Shown here one piece after another: positions 17,516 through 27,878 of a DNA stretch of 64,000 nucleotides; within the stretch, counting starts at the first letter, position 1; every line of letters starts with the position of its first letter. Below the pieces are notes generated by a model, which saw only the letters and a list, made by a program, of their open reading frames with translations, ran no database searches and was not told the DNA's origin. Location of the stretch: the NCBI RefSeq assembly GCF_016522075.1, contig NZ_JAEHFW010000002.1, positions 682,001 to 746,000 on the forward strand, in the 5' to 3' direction. Source of the stretch: Mucilaginibacter segetis (GTDB lineage Bacteria > Bacteroidota > Bacteroidia > Sphingobacteriales > Sphingobacteriaceae). Both the position numbers and the translations under genes were made by a program.

Positions 17516-18745
17516 TCAATCGATTAGGTCCTTAGCATAACAAAATATATATTTTTTTACAGTTTTTGACAAAGCTTCTAGATTCGAATTGTCACTTGCA
17601 AGAGTTATATCCGTAATGTCACCATTCTTCATTAATATATGGATATTACCATCTCCCTTGTTGTACGCATTATTGCGTATATTATCTGTAAATACAAAAT
17701 ATGATGCTTCGTTGGCTGTTATATTATACTTTTTAATGGCCTTTTTAATATGGTTGTCAATAAATTCTTCTTTGGGCGCTTCCGCAGTTATATCAACGTG
17801 AAAAAGTTTTCTGTTAATTAGGTTGTGACATAATGTTTTTAAGACAAAATCATCGCTATTTGCCCAGATTTTAACTGCTGCCATTACATCCGTGTCATCT
17901 AATAACGCAAAAGTATTTAAGTACGACTGGTTTGCCATAAACTCTTCTTTAGATATAACTTTCTCTAAAAAGAAACTTAAAGCGGGTGTTATAGGGAACT
18001 TTTTACCGCTTAAGGATAGTTCACGGCTGCGTTTGAATATTTTACAAAGCAACTGTTCAGCAGCTATAACTGTTTTGTGCAGATACACTTGCCAGTACAT
18101 TAAGCGTCGGGCTATCAAAAATTTTTCTATAGAATATATTCCCTTTTCTTCAACCGTTATGCTATCATTTTTTACATTGAGCATTTTGATGATCCGGTCA
18201 GAACTTATTACCCCTTCTGATACGCCGGTAAAAAAACTGTCGCGATTAAGGTAATCCATTCTATCCATGTCAAGCTGGCTTGAAACCAACTGATGTAAGA
18301 ATTTTTTAGGATGCGTTCCTTTAAATATACTTATAGCCAATGTTAAACGACCGCTAAATTGTTCATTTAATTTATCCATTAATAACAAGGATATATCTTC
18401 ATGATCAATATCTTCTACTATAGTTTGCTCAAGTGCGTGCGAGAATGGCCCGTGGCCTATGTCATGCAAAAGAATGGCTATTGTCAAACCCTCTTTTTCT
18501 TCGGTAGTAATAGATAAGCCTTTATTACATAGTGTTTCAATTGCAGTACCCATCAAATGCATGGCCCCAATGGCGTGATGAAAGCGCGTGTGTAAGGCGC
18601 CTGGATACACTAAATGCGTCATTCCCAGCTGCTTAATATAACGCAGGCGCTGAAAAAATGGATGTTCTATCAGGTCAAAAACCAGTTCTGATGGGATGCT
18701 TATGAATCCGTAAACCGGATCATTTATTATTTTCTTTTTATTCAA
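17516..18745 (-). CDS. HD-domain phosphohydrolase (dNTPase/SAMHD1-like)
   Basis: A 409-residue protein with a metal-binding HD domain: 'HTRFHHAIGAMHL' (H56 region), 'LLHDIGHGPFSHALE' (H94-D95) and a later Asp in 'SSQLDMDRMDYLNRDSFFTG'. The order is that of deoxynucleotide triphosphohydrolase-like HD proteins (YwfO/SAMHD1 group). It probably hydrolyses nucleotides, but the substrate is not proven by sequence. It lies 80 bp upstream of lpxD and is divergent from porX. Confidence 0.85.
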   Translation of the reverse strand: MNKKKIINDPVYGFISIPSELVFDLIEHPFFQRLRYIKQLGMTHLVYPGALHTRFHHAIGAMHLMGTAIETLCNKGLSITTEEKEGLTIAILLHDIGHGPFSHALEQTIVEDIDHEDISLLLMDKLNEQFSGRLTLAISIFKGTHPKKFLHQLVSSQLDMDRMDYLNRDSFFTGVSEGVISSDRIIKMLNVKNDSITVEEKGIYSIEKFLIARRLMYWQVYLHKTVIAAEQLLCKIFKRSRELSLSGKKFPITPALSFFLEKVISKEEFMANQSYLNTFALLDDTDVMAAVKIWANSDDFVLKTLCHNLINRKLFHVDITAEAPKEEFIDNHIKKAIKKYNITANEASYFVFTDNIRNNAYNKGDGNIHILMKNGDITDITLASDNSNLEALSKTVKKYIFCYAKDLID

Positions 18746-18883
18746 AGTAGCTATAAAGTATGCAAATGTGTTAATTTATGACAAAACATGCACAGTATAA
18801 TTGTTAATTTATGTTAATGGTTTATATATTTTTACAACAAAAACTTTACCGAGGGGTTATATCGGAACAAAATTAAATATATT

Positions 18884-20437
18884 ATGCAGGATACTACCAT
18901 ATTATGGGCCGATGACGAAATTGATCTGTTAAAACCTCATGTATTATTTCTGAATGAAAAAGGATACAAGGTTACAACTGTTACAAATGGTACCGATGCT
19001 GTAGATGAATTCAGAAAAAACTTTTTTGACCTCGTCTTTTTAGATGAGAATATGCCTGGCTTAACCGGGCTTGAAACCTTGTCCCAAATAAAAAATATAA
19101 AAAGTGACATTCCTATAGTACTGATCACAAAAAATGAGGAAGAGTATTTAATGGAAGATGCTATTGGTTCCAAGATTGATGACTACCTGATAAAACCGGT
19201 ACATCCAAAACAAATTTTGCTAACTATAAAGCGCCTTACCGAAAACAAACGCCTGGTTACTGAAAAAACTACCATGGCCTATCAACAGGATTTCAGAAAT
19301 CTGGGCATGACATTAAATGATAACCTAAACTATCAGGAGTGGGTTGATGTTTATAAAAAACTAATTTATTGGGAGTTGGAATTGGAGCGGTTGGAAGATG
19401 CAGGAATGCATGAGATATTAACATTGCAAAAAGCTGAAGCAAATGTTCAGTTTTGCAAATTTGTAGAGAAAAATTACCTGAACTGGGTAAAAGATATCGA
19501 TAACGCACCTACATTATCTCCGCAATTATTTAAAAAGAAAGTGTTTCCAAAGTTGGATGGTAAAGGCCCGCTTTTTTTTATTTTGATAGATAATTTGCGC
19601 TTTGACCAGTTTAAGATTATTAATCCTATAATATCCGAATATTTTAGATTAGAGGAGGAAGATACCTATTATAGTATACTGCCAACAGCAACCCAATATG
19701 CGCGCAATTCAATATTTTCGGGTTTGATGCCGCTTGATATGGAAAAACGTTACCCCGGGATGTGGCAAAATGACGAGGATGAGGGCGGCAAAAATTTATA
19801 TGAGGCTGATTTTATTACCGACCAATTAAAAAGAACATTACGAAAAGATATTAAACATTCTTATCATAAAATATTGAATATTGATGAGGGACGAGCGTTA
19901 AACGAGTCTGTAAATAACCTGATGAGTAACGAGCTTAATGTGGTGGTATACAACTTTGTTGATATGTTGTCTCATGCTCGTACAGATATGCAAATGATCC
20001 GCGAACTGGCAAGTGATGATGCCGCGTATCGCTCACTTACTCTATCATGGTTTGAACATTCACCGTTATTTGAATTGTTAAAGTTTTTAGCGCAAAAGCA
20101 GGTAAGAGTTATCATTACTACAGACCATGGTACTATTCGTGTCAAAAATCCAAGTAAAATTATTGGTGATCGTAATACCAATACTAATTTACGTTATAAG
20201 CAGGGTAAAAATTTAAACTACAATGCAAAAGAAGTGTTTCATATCCGTAACCCGCATGATGCTATGCTTCCAAAACTTCATGTAAGTTCTAGTTTTGTTT
20301 TTGCAAAGGGCGATAGTTATTTTGTTTACCCTAATAACTATAATCATTTTGTTAATTTTTATAATGAAACTTTTCAGCACGGAGGCATATCACTTGAAGA
20401 AATGATTATTCCTGTTGTAACTTATGGTCCAAAATAA
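18884..20437 (+). CDS. porX: T9SS response regulator PorX (receiver + PglZ)
   Basis: 517 residues. The CheY-like receiver (1-120) has the acidic pair D10/D11, phospho-acceptor D54 ('DLVFLDENMPG') and K in 'YLIKPV'. Helical linkers follow, then a PglZ alkaline-phosphatase-superfamily domain (about 205-500) with 'FFILIDNLRFDQFK', 'ATQYARNSIFSGLMP', 'ITTDHGTI' and 'FQHGGISLEEMIIPVV'. This is the PorX architecture. PorX partners kinase PorY and an ECF sigma factor to control the type IX secretion system. Neither porY nor T9SS structural genes are in this window. Confidence 0.95.
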   Translation: MQDTTILWADDEIDLLKPHVLFLNEKGYKVTTVTNGTDAVDEFRKNFFDLVFLDENMPGLTGLETLSQIKNIKSDIPIVLITKNEEEYLMEDAIGSKIDDYLIKPVHPKQILLTIKRLTENKRLVTEKTTMAYQQDFRNLGMTLNDNLNYQEWVDVYKKLIYWELELERLEDAGMHEILTLQKAEANVQFCKFVEKNYLNWVKDIDNAPTLSPQLFKKKVFPKLDGKGPLFFILIDNLRFDQFKIINPIISEYFRLEEEDTYYSILPTATQYARNSIFSGLMPLDMEKRYPGMWQNDEDEGGKNLYEADFITDQLKRTLRKDIKHSYHKILNIDEGRALNESVNNLMSNELNVVVYNFVDMLSHARTDMQMIRELASDDAAYRSLTLSWFEHSPLFELLKFLAQKQVRVIITTDHGTIRVKNPSKIIGDRNTNTNLRYKQGKNLNYNAKEVFHIRNPHDAMLPKLHVSSSFVFAKGDSYFVYPNNYNHFVNFYNETFQHGGISLEEMIIPVVTYGPK

Positions 20438-20457
20438 AATTAATTGAAAGTTTCCTC

Positions 20458-20874
20458 GTGGATTTACATATAAACTCCATTGCCGACCTTCCGGCCATTG
20501 CTACAGCGATTATAAATTTTAGCAGGGATAATAAAATCTTTCTGTTTTACGGAGACATGGGCTCGGGTAAAACAACGCTTATTAAGGCCTTATGCGAAAA
20601 ATTAGGTATTCCGGAAGGGGTAACCAGTCCTACTTTTTCCATTGTTAATGAATATTCAGGTAATATGGGGCCGGTTTTTCATTTTGATTTTTATAGACTC
20701 AAAAACCAAACGGAAGCCTTAGACATGGGATACGAAGAGTATTTCTACTCTGGCAACTATTGTTTTATAGAGTGGCCCGAAAAAATACCCGATCTGCTGC
20801 CTGAACATTATAATACAGTAAAAATACGCGTATCGGCAAAAGGTATCAGAGAGATCACTGTTGAAAATATTTAA
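20458..20874 (+). CDS. tsaE: tRNA threonylcarbamoyladenosine biosynthesis ATPase TsaE
   Basis: 138 residues from GTG 20458. It carries Walker A 'GDMGSGKTTLIKAL', 'VTSPTFSIVNEY' and 'FHFDFYRL', the standard TsaE motifs, plus 'FIEWPEKIPDLLP'. The protein is an ATPase of the t6A37 tRNA modification complex with TsaB/TsaD. It lies 20 bp downstream of porX and 50 bp upstream of ald, an arrangement seen in other Bacteroidota. Confidence 0.93.
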   Translation: MDLHINSIADLPAIATAIINFSRDNKIFLFYGDMGSGKTTLIKALCEKLGIPEGVTSPTFSIVNEYSGNMGPVFHFDFYRLKNQTEALDMGYEEYFYSGNYCFIEWPEKIPDLLPEHYNTVKIRVSAKGIREITVENI

Positions 20875-20924
20875 TATTCAATTCCTTTTTTTGCTTAACT
20901 TCATCATCCGGAAAAAAACATAAC

Positions 20925-22151
20925 ATGAGTTCAGGGAAATATACTGGGTTTTCTGATGTTGCTAAACAGGCAATGATGCAACCCCAAGAGTCAATGCTGG
21001 AGGTTAAGAACAAAAAGAATAAGCTTTATATAGGAATACCGAAAGAGGTCTCTTTTCAGGAAAACAGAATTGCCTTAACCCCACTTTCCGTAGCATTATT
21101 AATTAATAATGGGCATCAGGTAATGATGGAGAGTAATGCAGGGCAGGCCGCCAACTTTTCCGATAATAACTATAGTGAGCAGGGCGCGCAAATAATATAT
21201 GATACTAAACGTATTTATGAAGCAGACATCATTATTAAAATTGCTCCGCCCACCATGGCCGAGATAGAAATGATGAAACCCGGCCAATTGCTTATTTCGG
21301 CTTTGCAACTGTCAACCTTAAAAGCCGAATGCTTACACGCGCTAATCAATAAAAAAATAACAGCACTTTGTTTTGAACATTTACAGGACGAAGGTGGCTC
21401 ATTGGCTGTAGTAAGGGCTATGAGCGAAATAGTAGGTGCCACATCTGTATTAATTGCAGCTGAATATCTAAGCAATATATTTGATGGGAAAGGATTAATG
21501 CTTGGTGGTATAACAGGGGTACCTCCTACTGAAATTGTAATATTAGGAGCAGGTACTGTTGGTGAATATGCCGCGCGTACTGCTATCTCATTAGGTGCAG
21601 AAGTAAAGGTTTTCGATCCATCTATTTATAAATTACGTCGCTTGCAAAATAATATTGGCAGCAGGGTGTTTACATCGGTAGTGCAGCCAATTGTATTAGA
21701 AAAGGCTATTACCACTTGTGATGTAGCTATCGGAGCAATGCGTGCTGCTGATGGGCGCAGCCCGTGTATTGTATCGGAAGCAACGGTAAGCCGTATGAAA
21801 CCCAACTCTGTGATAATTGACGTAAGTATCGATCAGGGAGGATGTTTTGAAACATCTGAAGTTACTAACCATACACATCCGGTTTTCAGGAAGTATGATG
21901 TGATACATTACTGTGTGCCTAATATCGCATCAAGGGTAGCCAGAACCGCAACATACGCGCTTACTAATATTTTTTCACCTATACTGTTGGATATAGGGGA
22001 GCAGGGAGGGCTTAAAAATGTAATATGGAAGAAGGCCGGAATACGTAATGCGGTGTATATATATCAGGGCCATCTTACAAATAAACACATAGCCGAAAGG
22101 TTCTCCATTCCCTGTAAAGATCTTGATCTGCTGGTGGTATCAAACCACTGA
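20925..22151 (+). CDS. ald: Alanine dehydrogenase
   Basis: A 408-residue member of the alanine dehydrogenase/PNT N-terminal family. After a ~35-residue extension it has 'IGIPKEVSFQENRIALTP', the catalytic 'ALCFEHLQDEGGSLAVVRAM' region and the Rossmann motif 'VILGAGTVGEYAARTAISLG' with 'VFDP' (NAD-type acidic residue). 'DVSIDQGGCFETSE' is also conserved. It converts L-alanine to pyruvate plus ammonia with NAD. Its stop (22149-22151) abuts the stop of the convergent phosphatase gene with no spacer. Confidence 0.9.
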   Translation: MSSGKYTGFSDVAKQAMMQPQESMLEVKNKKNKLYIGIPKEVSFQENRIALTPLSVALLINNGHQVMMESNAGQAANFSDNNYSEQGAQIIYDTKRIYEADIIIKIAPPTMAEIEMMKPGQLLISALQLSTLKAECLHALINKKITALCFEHLQDEGGSLAVVRAMSEIVGATSVLIAAEYLSNIFDGKGLMLGGITGVPPTEIVILGAGTVGEYAARTAISLGAEVKVFDPSIYKLRRLQNNIGSRVFTSVVQPIVLEKAITTCDVAIGAMRAADGRSPCIVSEATVSRMKPNSVIIDVSIDQGGCFETSEVTNHTHPVFRKYDVIHYCVPNIASRVARTATYALTNIFSPILLDIGEQGGLKNVIWKKAGIRNAVYIYQGHLTNKHIAERFSIPCKDLDLLVVSNH

Positions 22152-22757
22152 TCAAAAGTTAGTAAATGGTCTGATTATTTCAGGATGTGTAACTTCGGGT
22201 TTGTATTTTTCAGGCAGTTCAGACACGTGATGATTAGCTCCGAAATAGGTTACCTCCAATTCGGTTTCACCCGATTCCTTTTTAGTTACTTTAAAAAGCA
22301 TGTCGTAATCACCCTCATTTAAAGTTGTAAATGGTGTATCAGCACCAAATGCGGCAAGCAATGGCATAACGGTATTACTATGCCCTATAATTAAAACATT
22401 TTTTCCTCTGAAATTTCTGTAAATGACATCAGCGAATTTTTTAATGTCGCCGGTATACTCACGTGGTAAAATTTTATTTTTTACAGCAAGTGGCTTAGCA
22501 GTTTGCCCTGTTCGTTTATAATTAGTAACGTAAATGGCTTTTATATGCTTATGCTTAAGTTCGTTAGCTAAATCTTTGGCTCTTTGTTGTCCTTCAGCAG
22601 TTAAAGAAGGATCATCATCGCCGGTACTTGTTTTTGCTTTTTCGGCATGGCGTACTATCCAAATAGTAGTTTTTTGAGCTAAGGCATTATAATTGTTCAG
22701 TAACAAACAAATTAACAGCAGCTTGAAAAATTTTGCATTCACAAATACATTTTTCAT
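22152..22757 (-). CDS. Secreted histidine phosphatase (phosphoglycerate mutase-like)
   Basis: 201 residues. A signal peptide ('LLLICLLLNNYNALAQ') precedes a histidine phosphatase core: 'IWIVRHAEKA' (RHxE, catalytic His), 'DPSLTAEGQQRAKDLA', 'YVTNYKRTGQTAKPLA' and 'NVLIIGHSNTVMPLLAAFG' (second His). It is a periplasmic phosphomonoesterase or pyrophosphatase of unknown substrate. Confidence 0.87.
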   Translation of the reverse strand: MKNVFVNAKFFKLLLICLLLNNYNALAQKTTIWIVRHAEKAKTSTGDDDPSLTAEGQQRAKDLANELKHKHIKAIYVTNYKRTGQTAKPLAVKNKILPREYTGDIKKFADVIYRNFRGKNVLIIGHSNTVMPLLAAFGADTPFTTLNEGDYDMLFKVTKKESGETELEVTYFGANHHVSELPEKYKPEVTHPEIIRPFTNF

Positions 22758-22813
22758 AAAATGGTGTTATCATTTAAAAAACAAACATACTTAACAAATA
22801 TATTCGATTTAAT

Positions 22814-23821
22814 ATGAAGTTTTTAAGCAAAGATTATCTAAAGCAGTTATGGAAAGTATTAATGGCTACATTCAGTGGTTTTGGAAGGGATAATGGCTTA
22901 AAATTAAGTGCCTCATTAGCATATTATACAGTTTTTTCATTAGGGCCATTACTTATACTGATCATTTCGCTCGCAGGATTGTTTTTAGGAACGGATGCGG
23001 CCACTAATCGCCTATATCCTGAAATTGAACATTACGTTGGCTCAAAAGCGGCAATGCAAATACAGGAAATGTTAAAAAATCTTGCACTCTCCGGCAAAAC
23101 CGGTATTGCTGTGGTTATTGGAGTTGCAACACTATTGCTTGGAGCAAGCAGTATATTTGTGGAGATACAGGACTCCTTAAATATTATTTGGCGTGTAAAA
23201 GCTAAGCCAAAACGCGGATGGGTTAAACTTTTAACAAACCGGTTTCTTTCATTTTCACTTATTGTAAGTCTGGGGTTTTTATTACTTGCTTCTTTATTGA
23301 TTAATTTAATAATGAAAGCATTGAGTGAAAGGATAGAACATTTTTTACCTGCGGTTACTGGTTTGTTATTGCAAGTTGTTAACTTAGGTATTACACTTAT
23401 TGTTATTTCCGTGCTTTTCGGCATTATATTTAAATTTCTGCCCGATGTAAAAATAAAGTGGAAGGATGTACGCTCAGGGGCGTTCTTCACCGCTATATTA
23501 TTTATGATAGGTCAATATATAATAGGGCTTTACATTCAGTATACTGCACAAAGCTCAACATATGGTGCGGCAGGATCATTAATAGTGATACTGGTATGGA
23601 TATATTATACCGCGGCTATTTTATATATGGGTGCTGAATTTACACAGGTTTATGCTGAAGCTATAGGTAGCCGCATTGAGCCAGCTGATTATGCCGTACA
23701 TGTTAAGCAAACCGAAGTGGAAAGGGTTGTAAAAGATTTACCTGCCCAAAATCCGCAACTTGAGGGCCATCTTAAATGCGACGAGGATAAAGAGGTTAAA
23801 AAGCTTAAGAAAAATAATTAG
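22814..23821 (+). CDS. YihY/BrkB family inner membrane protein
   Basis: 335 residues with about six membrane helices and family motifs 'SASLAYYTVFSLGPLLILII', 'ASSIFVEIQDSLNIIW', 'KFLPDVKIKWKDVRSGAFFT' and 'YGAAGSLIVILVWIYYTA'. The family (formerly annotated ribonuclease BN) has no settled function. A charged C-terminal tail ends the protein. The start is about 56 bp from the divergent phosphatase gene. Confidence 0.9.
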   Translation: MKFLSKDYLKQLWKVLMATFSGFGRDNGLKLSASLAYYTVFSLGPLLILIISLAGLFLGTDAATNRLYPEIEHYVGSKAAMQIQEMLKNLALSGKTGIAVVIGVATLLLGASSIFVEIQDSLNIIWRVKAKPKRGWVKLLTNRFLSFSLIVSLGFLLLASLLINLIMKALSERIEHFLPAVTGLLLQVVNLGITLIVISVLFGIIFKFLPDVKIKWKDVRSGAFFTAILFMIGQYIIGLYIQYTAQSSTYGAAGSLIVILVWIYYTAAILYMGAEFTQVYAEAIGSRIEPADYAVHVKQTEVERVVKDLPAQNPQLEGHLKCDEDKEVKKLKKNN

Positions 23822-23888
23822 TAGGCAGTTACGAGGTGTTATACATTATTAAATAATAATGTAAATTTAAGCTGCCAATTTTAATGAT

Positions 23889-25127
23889 TTGTTAGCCTAT
23901 CCGTATAATTTTAAATTAAAACATCTATGGCTTAGTATATTACTTTGCTGTGTATGCATGTCAGCCTGTGCGCAATTTTTTCAATTAGATAGTAGCCGTA
24001 GAAATGTGAATATTCCTTTTCGCATTGTGCGTAATATGGTTATTATTAAGCTAAATATTAATGGAAAGGGTCCCTTTAATTTTGTATTGGATACTGGTGT
24101 TGGGCTGATGCTAATGACAGACCCGAAAATGGTTGATTCTATTAACCTTGTTCAGAAACGTACCATAAAGCTAACCGGACTTGGTGATGATGGTGATTAC
24201 GAGGCTTTTGTAACTACTCCTTTAAATGTAGAATTACCAGGCTTACATAGTTTAGGTGTTTCAGCAGCTATATTAAAAAAAGATTATTTTAACTTATCTG
24301 GTTATGTTGGAATGCCTATTCATGGGTTGTTAGGATATGATTTCTTTAATGCTATGGCCGTAAAAATTGATTTTAGCGACAGTACTTTAACTGTTTGCCG
24401 TCCAAAGGATAACAAAGGTTTAAGGCGAAGTGTGAAGATCCCTATTACCGTTGAGGATAAAAAGCCATATATGCATGCTGATATTATATTTCCGGATGGT
24501 AAAAAGTTAAACAGCAAATTGGTGGTCGATCTGGGAGCGGGGCACCCTTTATCATTAGAGAATATGATAAAAAAGCATGGATTGCCCAAAAGGTATATAA
24601 AAGCTAATTTAGGGGTGGCCCTTAACGGCCCTATAAGTGGTTACATAAGCCGTATTAATGAGATAGATCTGGGTAAATACAAAATAAAAAATGTGATAAC
24701 ATCTTTTCCGGATTCCGGGAGTGCGAACAGGACATATTTTGTGCCAAGAGATGGCAATTTGGGCATTGGTATATTAAAAAAGTTTACTGTTATTTTTGAT
24801 TACAGCAATAATCTGCTTTATCTTAAGCGTGGTAGGACTTTCAAAGATCCGTTTGAGCATGATATGAGTGGAATGGAGTATTATGCTAGCGGAGATAATT
24901 ACCAGCATTTAATAATCAGCCGAGTTGAACCTGGTTCACCTGCAGATGAGATAGGTTTAGAGGGGGGGGATGAAATAGTTTCGATAAATTTCAAACCAGT
25001 GGTAAAAATGAGTGTGGAAGAAATTGATGCTATACTAAAATCTAAAAATGACCGAAGCATTTTATTGGAAATATTTCATGATAAAGTATATGATAAGGTA
25101 ATATTGACGCTTAAGCGAAGGATTTAA
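23889..25127 (+). CDS. Retropepsin-like aspartic protease with PDZ domain
   Basis: 412 residues from TTG 23889; no in-frame ATG precedes the signal peptide ('LWLSILLCCVCMSACAQ'). Two pepsin-like half-sites are visible: 'FNFVLDTGVGLMLM' (DTG) and 'LVVDLGAGHPLSL' (DLG in place of DTG). The C terminus has a PDZ domain ('ISRVEPGSPADEIGLEGGDE'). Envelope proteins of this type are common in Bacteroidota; proteolysis is likely but the degenerate second site leaves doubt. The start codon is the weakest part of the call. Confidence 0.8.
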   Translation: MLAYPYNFKLKHLWLSILLCCVCMSACAQFFQLDSSRRNVNIPFRIVRNMVIIKLNINGKGPFNFVLDTGVGLMLMTDPKMVDSINLVQKRTIKLTGLGDDGDYEAFVTTPLNVELPGLHSLGVSAAILKKDYFNLSGYVGMPIHGLLGYDFFNAMAVKIDFSDSTLTVCRPKDNKGLRRSVKIPITVEDKKPYMHADIIFPDGKKLNSKLVVDLGAGHPLSLENMIKKHGLPKRYIKANLGVALNGPISGYISRINEIDLGKYKIKNVITSFPDSGSANRTYFVPRDGNLGIGILKKFTVIFDYSNNLLYLKRGRTFKDPFEHDMSGMEYYASGDNYQHLIISRVEPGSPADEIGLEGGDEIVSINFKPVVKMSVEEIDAILKSKNDRSILLEIFHDKVYDKVILTLKRRI

Positions 25128-25219
25128 TTACGTAACAAAACTATTGCTATTGCCTTTATTAGTTAATATTCCATATTTTTAGCTTTTCCAAAAACTAATT
25201 AATTTATTAACTATTAAAA

Positions 25220-27817
25220 ATGAATAGATTTTTACGGGTAAGCAATGGCTTACACGTAGCTATAATGGCACTTGCTGTAATGGCAAGTTCATGTGCTACA
25301 AAAAAGGAAGCGGTGCCAACCGTTACATTAAAAACCACCACTACGCCAACGGGCTCAACCTCCACCGCCACTGTGGGTAAAGGGAAGAAAGATGAAATCA
25401 AAAAGTTTGGTGATCTGATAGGTAAAACAAAAGCGGATAAAGGGCTTTTTAACACTTACAATGTAGATGGCAAGTATTATTTCGAAATACCCGACTCACT
25501 TTACAACCGCGAAATGCTGGTGGTTACACGGTTTGTTAAAACACCAACCGGATTAAAATCTTTTGGCCAGCAGTATGGCGGCGAGGAAGTTAACGATCAG
25601 GTTTGGAAATGGGAGCGCCATGATAAGCAAATATTTATTCGTGTGCCAAGCTACTCTGTCAGGGCTGATAGTACGAGTGACATGTATCAGTCAGTACAGA
25701 ATTCCAATCTTGATGCTGTATTAGCCTCGTTTGATATTAAAGCGTATAATAAAGACACCACCGGGGTATTAATTGATGTAACAGATTTATACAATGGAGA
25801 CGTGCCTGCTATTGGCTTGCCAGAGAGCATAAAAAAAGCATATAAAATAATGTCTTTGGATAACTCACGTTCATACATTGATACTATAAAGAGCTTTCCA
25901 ATAAATATTGAAACTCGTACGTTAAAAACCTATAAAGCCGGTGATTCTCCTACTGATAAAACAAACGGGGCATTAACTTTCGAGTTAAACACCTCCATGT
26001 TACTTTTACCTAAAACTCCTATGGAGCCACGTTTAAGTGATGACAGGGTTGGGTTTTTTGGTCAGCGCCAAACTGATTATGGTACTGATGCTCAAAAAGC
26101 AGAGGTAACCTCCTATATCCATCGCTGGAGGTTGGAACCCAAGGATGTAGCTGCTTACGAACGCGGCGAATTGGTTGAACCAAAAAAACAGATAGTTTAC
26201 TATATTGATCCTGCTACTCCAAAAAAATGGGTGCCTTATTTAATTGCCGGGATAAACGATTGGAATAAGGCTTTTGAAGCCGCTGGCTTTAAAAATGCAA
26301 TAGTTGGTAAAGTGGCGCCAACACCTGAACAAGACCCTGAATTTAGTACAGAAGATGCACGTTACAGCGTATTAAGGTATTTCGCATCTGATGTACAAAA
26401 TGCTTATGGCCCTCATATATCCGATCCGCGTAGTGGCGAAATATTAGAAAGTCATGTAGGCTGGTATCACAATGTAATGAGTTTGTTGCGCAACTGGTTC
26501 TTTATACAAACTGCTGCAGTTAACCCATCAATACGTATGGCCAAATTTACTGATGAGCAAATGGGCGAACTTATCCGATTTGTGTCATCTCACGAAATTG
26601 GCCACACCCTGGGTTTGCCACACAATTTCGGTTCAAGCTATGCTTATCCTGTTGATTCATTACGATCAAAAACATTTACCGATAAGCATGGTACAGCACC
26701 ATCTATAATGGATTATGCGCGTTTTAATTATATAGCGCAACCTGGTGATGGTGTTACCCATCTTTATCCGCAGATAGGCGAATATGATCTTTGGGCAATT
26801 AAGTGGGGTTACACTTACTTCCCGGGCCATAAAACACCAAAACAAGAGAAAGAAATACTTGATGTATGGACAAAGCAAAAAGCGGGAAATCCCCTTTATT
26901 ATTATGGCAGACAAGGCACTTCAATAGATCCGCGCCTTCAAAACGAAGACTTAGGTGATAATGCCATGAAAGCGAGTACCTATGGTATTGCCAACCTTAA
27001 ACGCATACTGCCTAACATTGAAAAATGGACATATCAAAAAGGTGAGGAGTATGATGATGTACAAACCCTGTACAATGAAGTGATCAATCAGTTCAATAGG
27101 TATATAGGTCATGTTACCATGAACATAGGAGGGATGAATGAGAACTTTAAAACATACGATCAAAAGGGGCCTGTTTATGATTTTGTGAGTAAATCCCGTC
27201 AGGAGGATGCGATGACATTCTTAAAACAACAGGTTTTCAAAACACCATTGTGGTTGGTAAACCATGAAGAATTAGGCAAATTTGATAATGGAGTAGTTAT
27301 AAGCAGAATTAAAGCTGTTCAGGTAAATGCATTGAATAACGTGCTTAATCCGTCACGGATGGCCCGAATGTTTGATAACCAAGCCAAAAATGGCTCAAAA
27401 GCGTATACCGTGGCCGAAATGTTAGGTGATTTACGCAACGGGATCTTTACTAAAGGTAATCCGGACGAATATCAGCGTAATTTACAACGTGGATATATTG
27501 AAAGCTTAAATGGGTTATTGAATGACGAACCTAATAAATCACGCCCCGGTGCATCTGCGTCTCAATTAGCGAATTATGGTTTAACACCGATAAACATTGA
27601 ACTGTCAGATATAAGACCGATGGTACGTGCGGAACTAAGTAAAATAAGTGCTACGTTACCAAGAGGAGGAGATGCATTAACAGCAGCTCATTATGCCGAC
27701 CTGAGGTTGCGTATAAAAGAAGCTTTAAGTCCTACAAGGCCGGTTATAAATGTAGATAACGGCGGACAAGGCCGTGGTTTTACAGATTCAGCAACGGATA
27801 ATAATATGAACTGGTAA
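25220..27817 (+). CDS. Secreted zinc-dependent metalloprotease (DUF5117/DUF4953 type)
   Basis: 865 residues. A lipoprotein-type N terminus ('MALAVMASSCATKKEA', Cys acylation likely) is followed by a long N-terminal DUF5117-type region. The metzincin-like zinc site 'HEIGHTLGLPHNFGSS' comes next (H458, E459, H462, H468), with 'SIMDYARFNYIAQPGD' supplying a Met-turn. The C-terminal half has the large helical region of this Bacteroidota family. It is probably an envelope peptidase; substrate unknown. A 22-bp perfect terminator stem follows. Confidence 0.88.
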   Translation: MNRFLRVSNGLHVAIMALAVMASSCATKKEAVPTVTLKTTTTPTGSTSTATVGKGKKDEIKKFGDLIGKTKADKGLFNTYNVDGKYYFEIPDSLYNREMLVVTRFVKTPTGLKSFGQQYGGEEVNDQVWKWERHDKQIFIRVPSYSVRADSTSDMYQSVQNSNLDAVLASFDIKAYNKDTTGVLIDVTDLYNGDVPAIGLPESIKKAYKIMSLDNSRSYIDTIKSFPINIETRTLKTYKAGDSPTDKTNGALTFELNTSMLLLPKTPMEPRLSDDRVGFFGQRQTDYGTDAQKAEVTSYIHRWRLEPKDVAAYERGELVEPKKQIVYYIDPATPKKWVPYLIAGINDWNKAFEAAGFKNAIVGKVAPTPEQDPEFSTEDARYSVLRYFASDVQNAYGPHISDPRSGEILESHVGWYHNVMSLLRNWFFIQTAAVNPSIRMAKFTDEQMGELIRFVSSHEIGHTLGLPHNFGSSYAYPVDSLRSKTFTDKHGTAPSIMDYARFNYIAQPGDGVTHLYPQIGEYDLWAIKWGYTYFPGHKTPKQEKEILDVWTKQKAGNPLYYYGRQGTSIDPRLQNEDLGDNAMKASTYGIANLKRILPNIEKWTYQKGEEYDDVQTLYNEVINQFNRYIGHVTMNIGGMNENFKTYDQKGPVYDFVSKSRQEDAMTFLKQQVFKTPLWLVNHEELGKFDNGVVISRIKAVQVNALNNVLNPSRMARMFDNQAKNGSKAYTVAEMLGDLRNGIFTKGNPDEYQRNLQRGYIESLNGLLNDEPNKSRPGASASQLANYGLTPINIELSDIRPMVRAELSKISATLPRGGDALTAAHYADLRLRIKEALSPTRPVINVDNGGQGRGFTDSATDNNMNW

Positions 27818-27820
27818 TTT

Positions 27821-27870
27821 AAACAATGCAAAGCCCCGATACGTGTTGGTATCGGGGCTTTGCATTGTTT
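27821..27870. terminator. Bidirectional terminator (22-bp perfect stem)
   Basis: Arms 27821-27842 and 27849-27870 are exact reverse complements around a 6-nt loop (GTGTTG). The stem core is GCAAAGCCCCGATAC. It separates the metalloprotease gene from the convergent small gene at 27879. Confidence 0.9.
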
Positions 27871-27878
27871 ATTATATA

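Noticed and set aside
23824-23872. GGCAG...CTGCC with an inner ACATTATT/AATAATGT stem as a terminator after the YihY gene
   Set aside because: Long loop and no T tract; possible but too weak to call.
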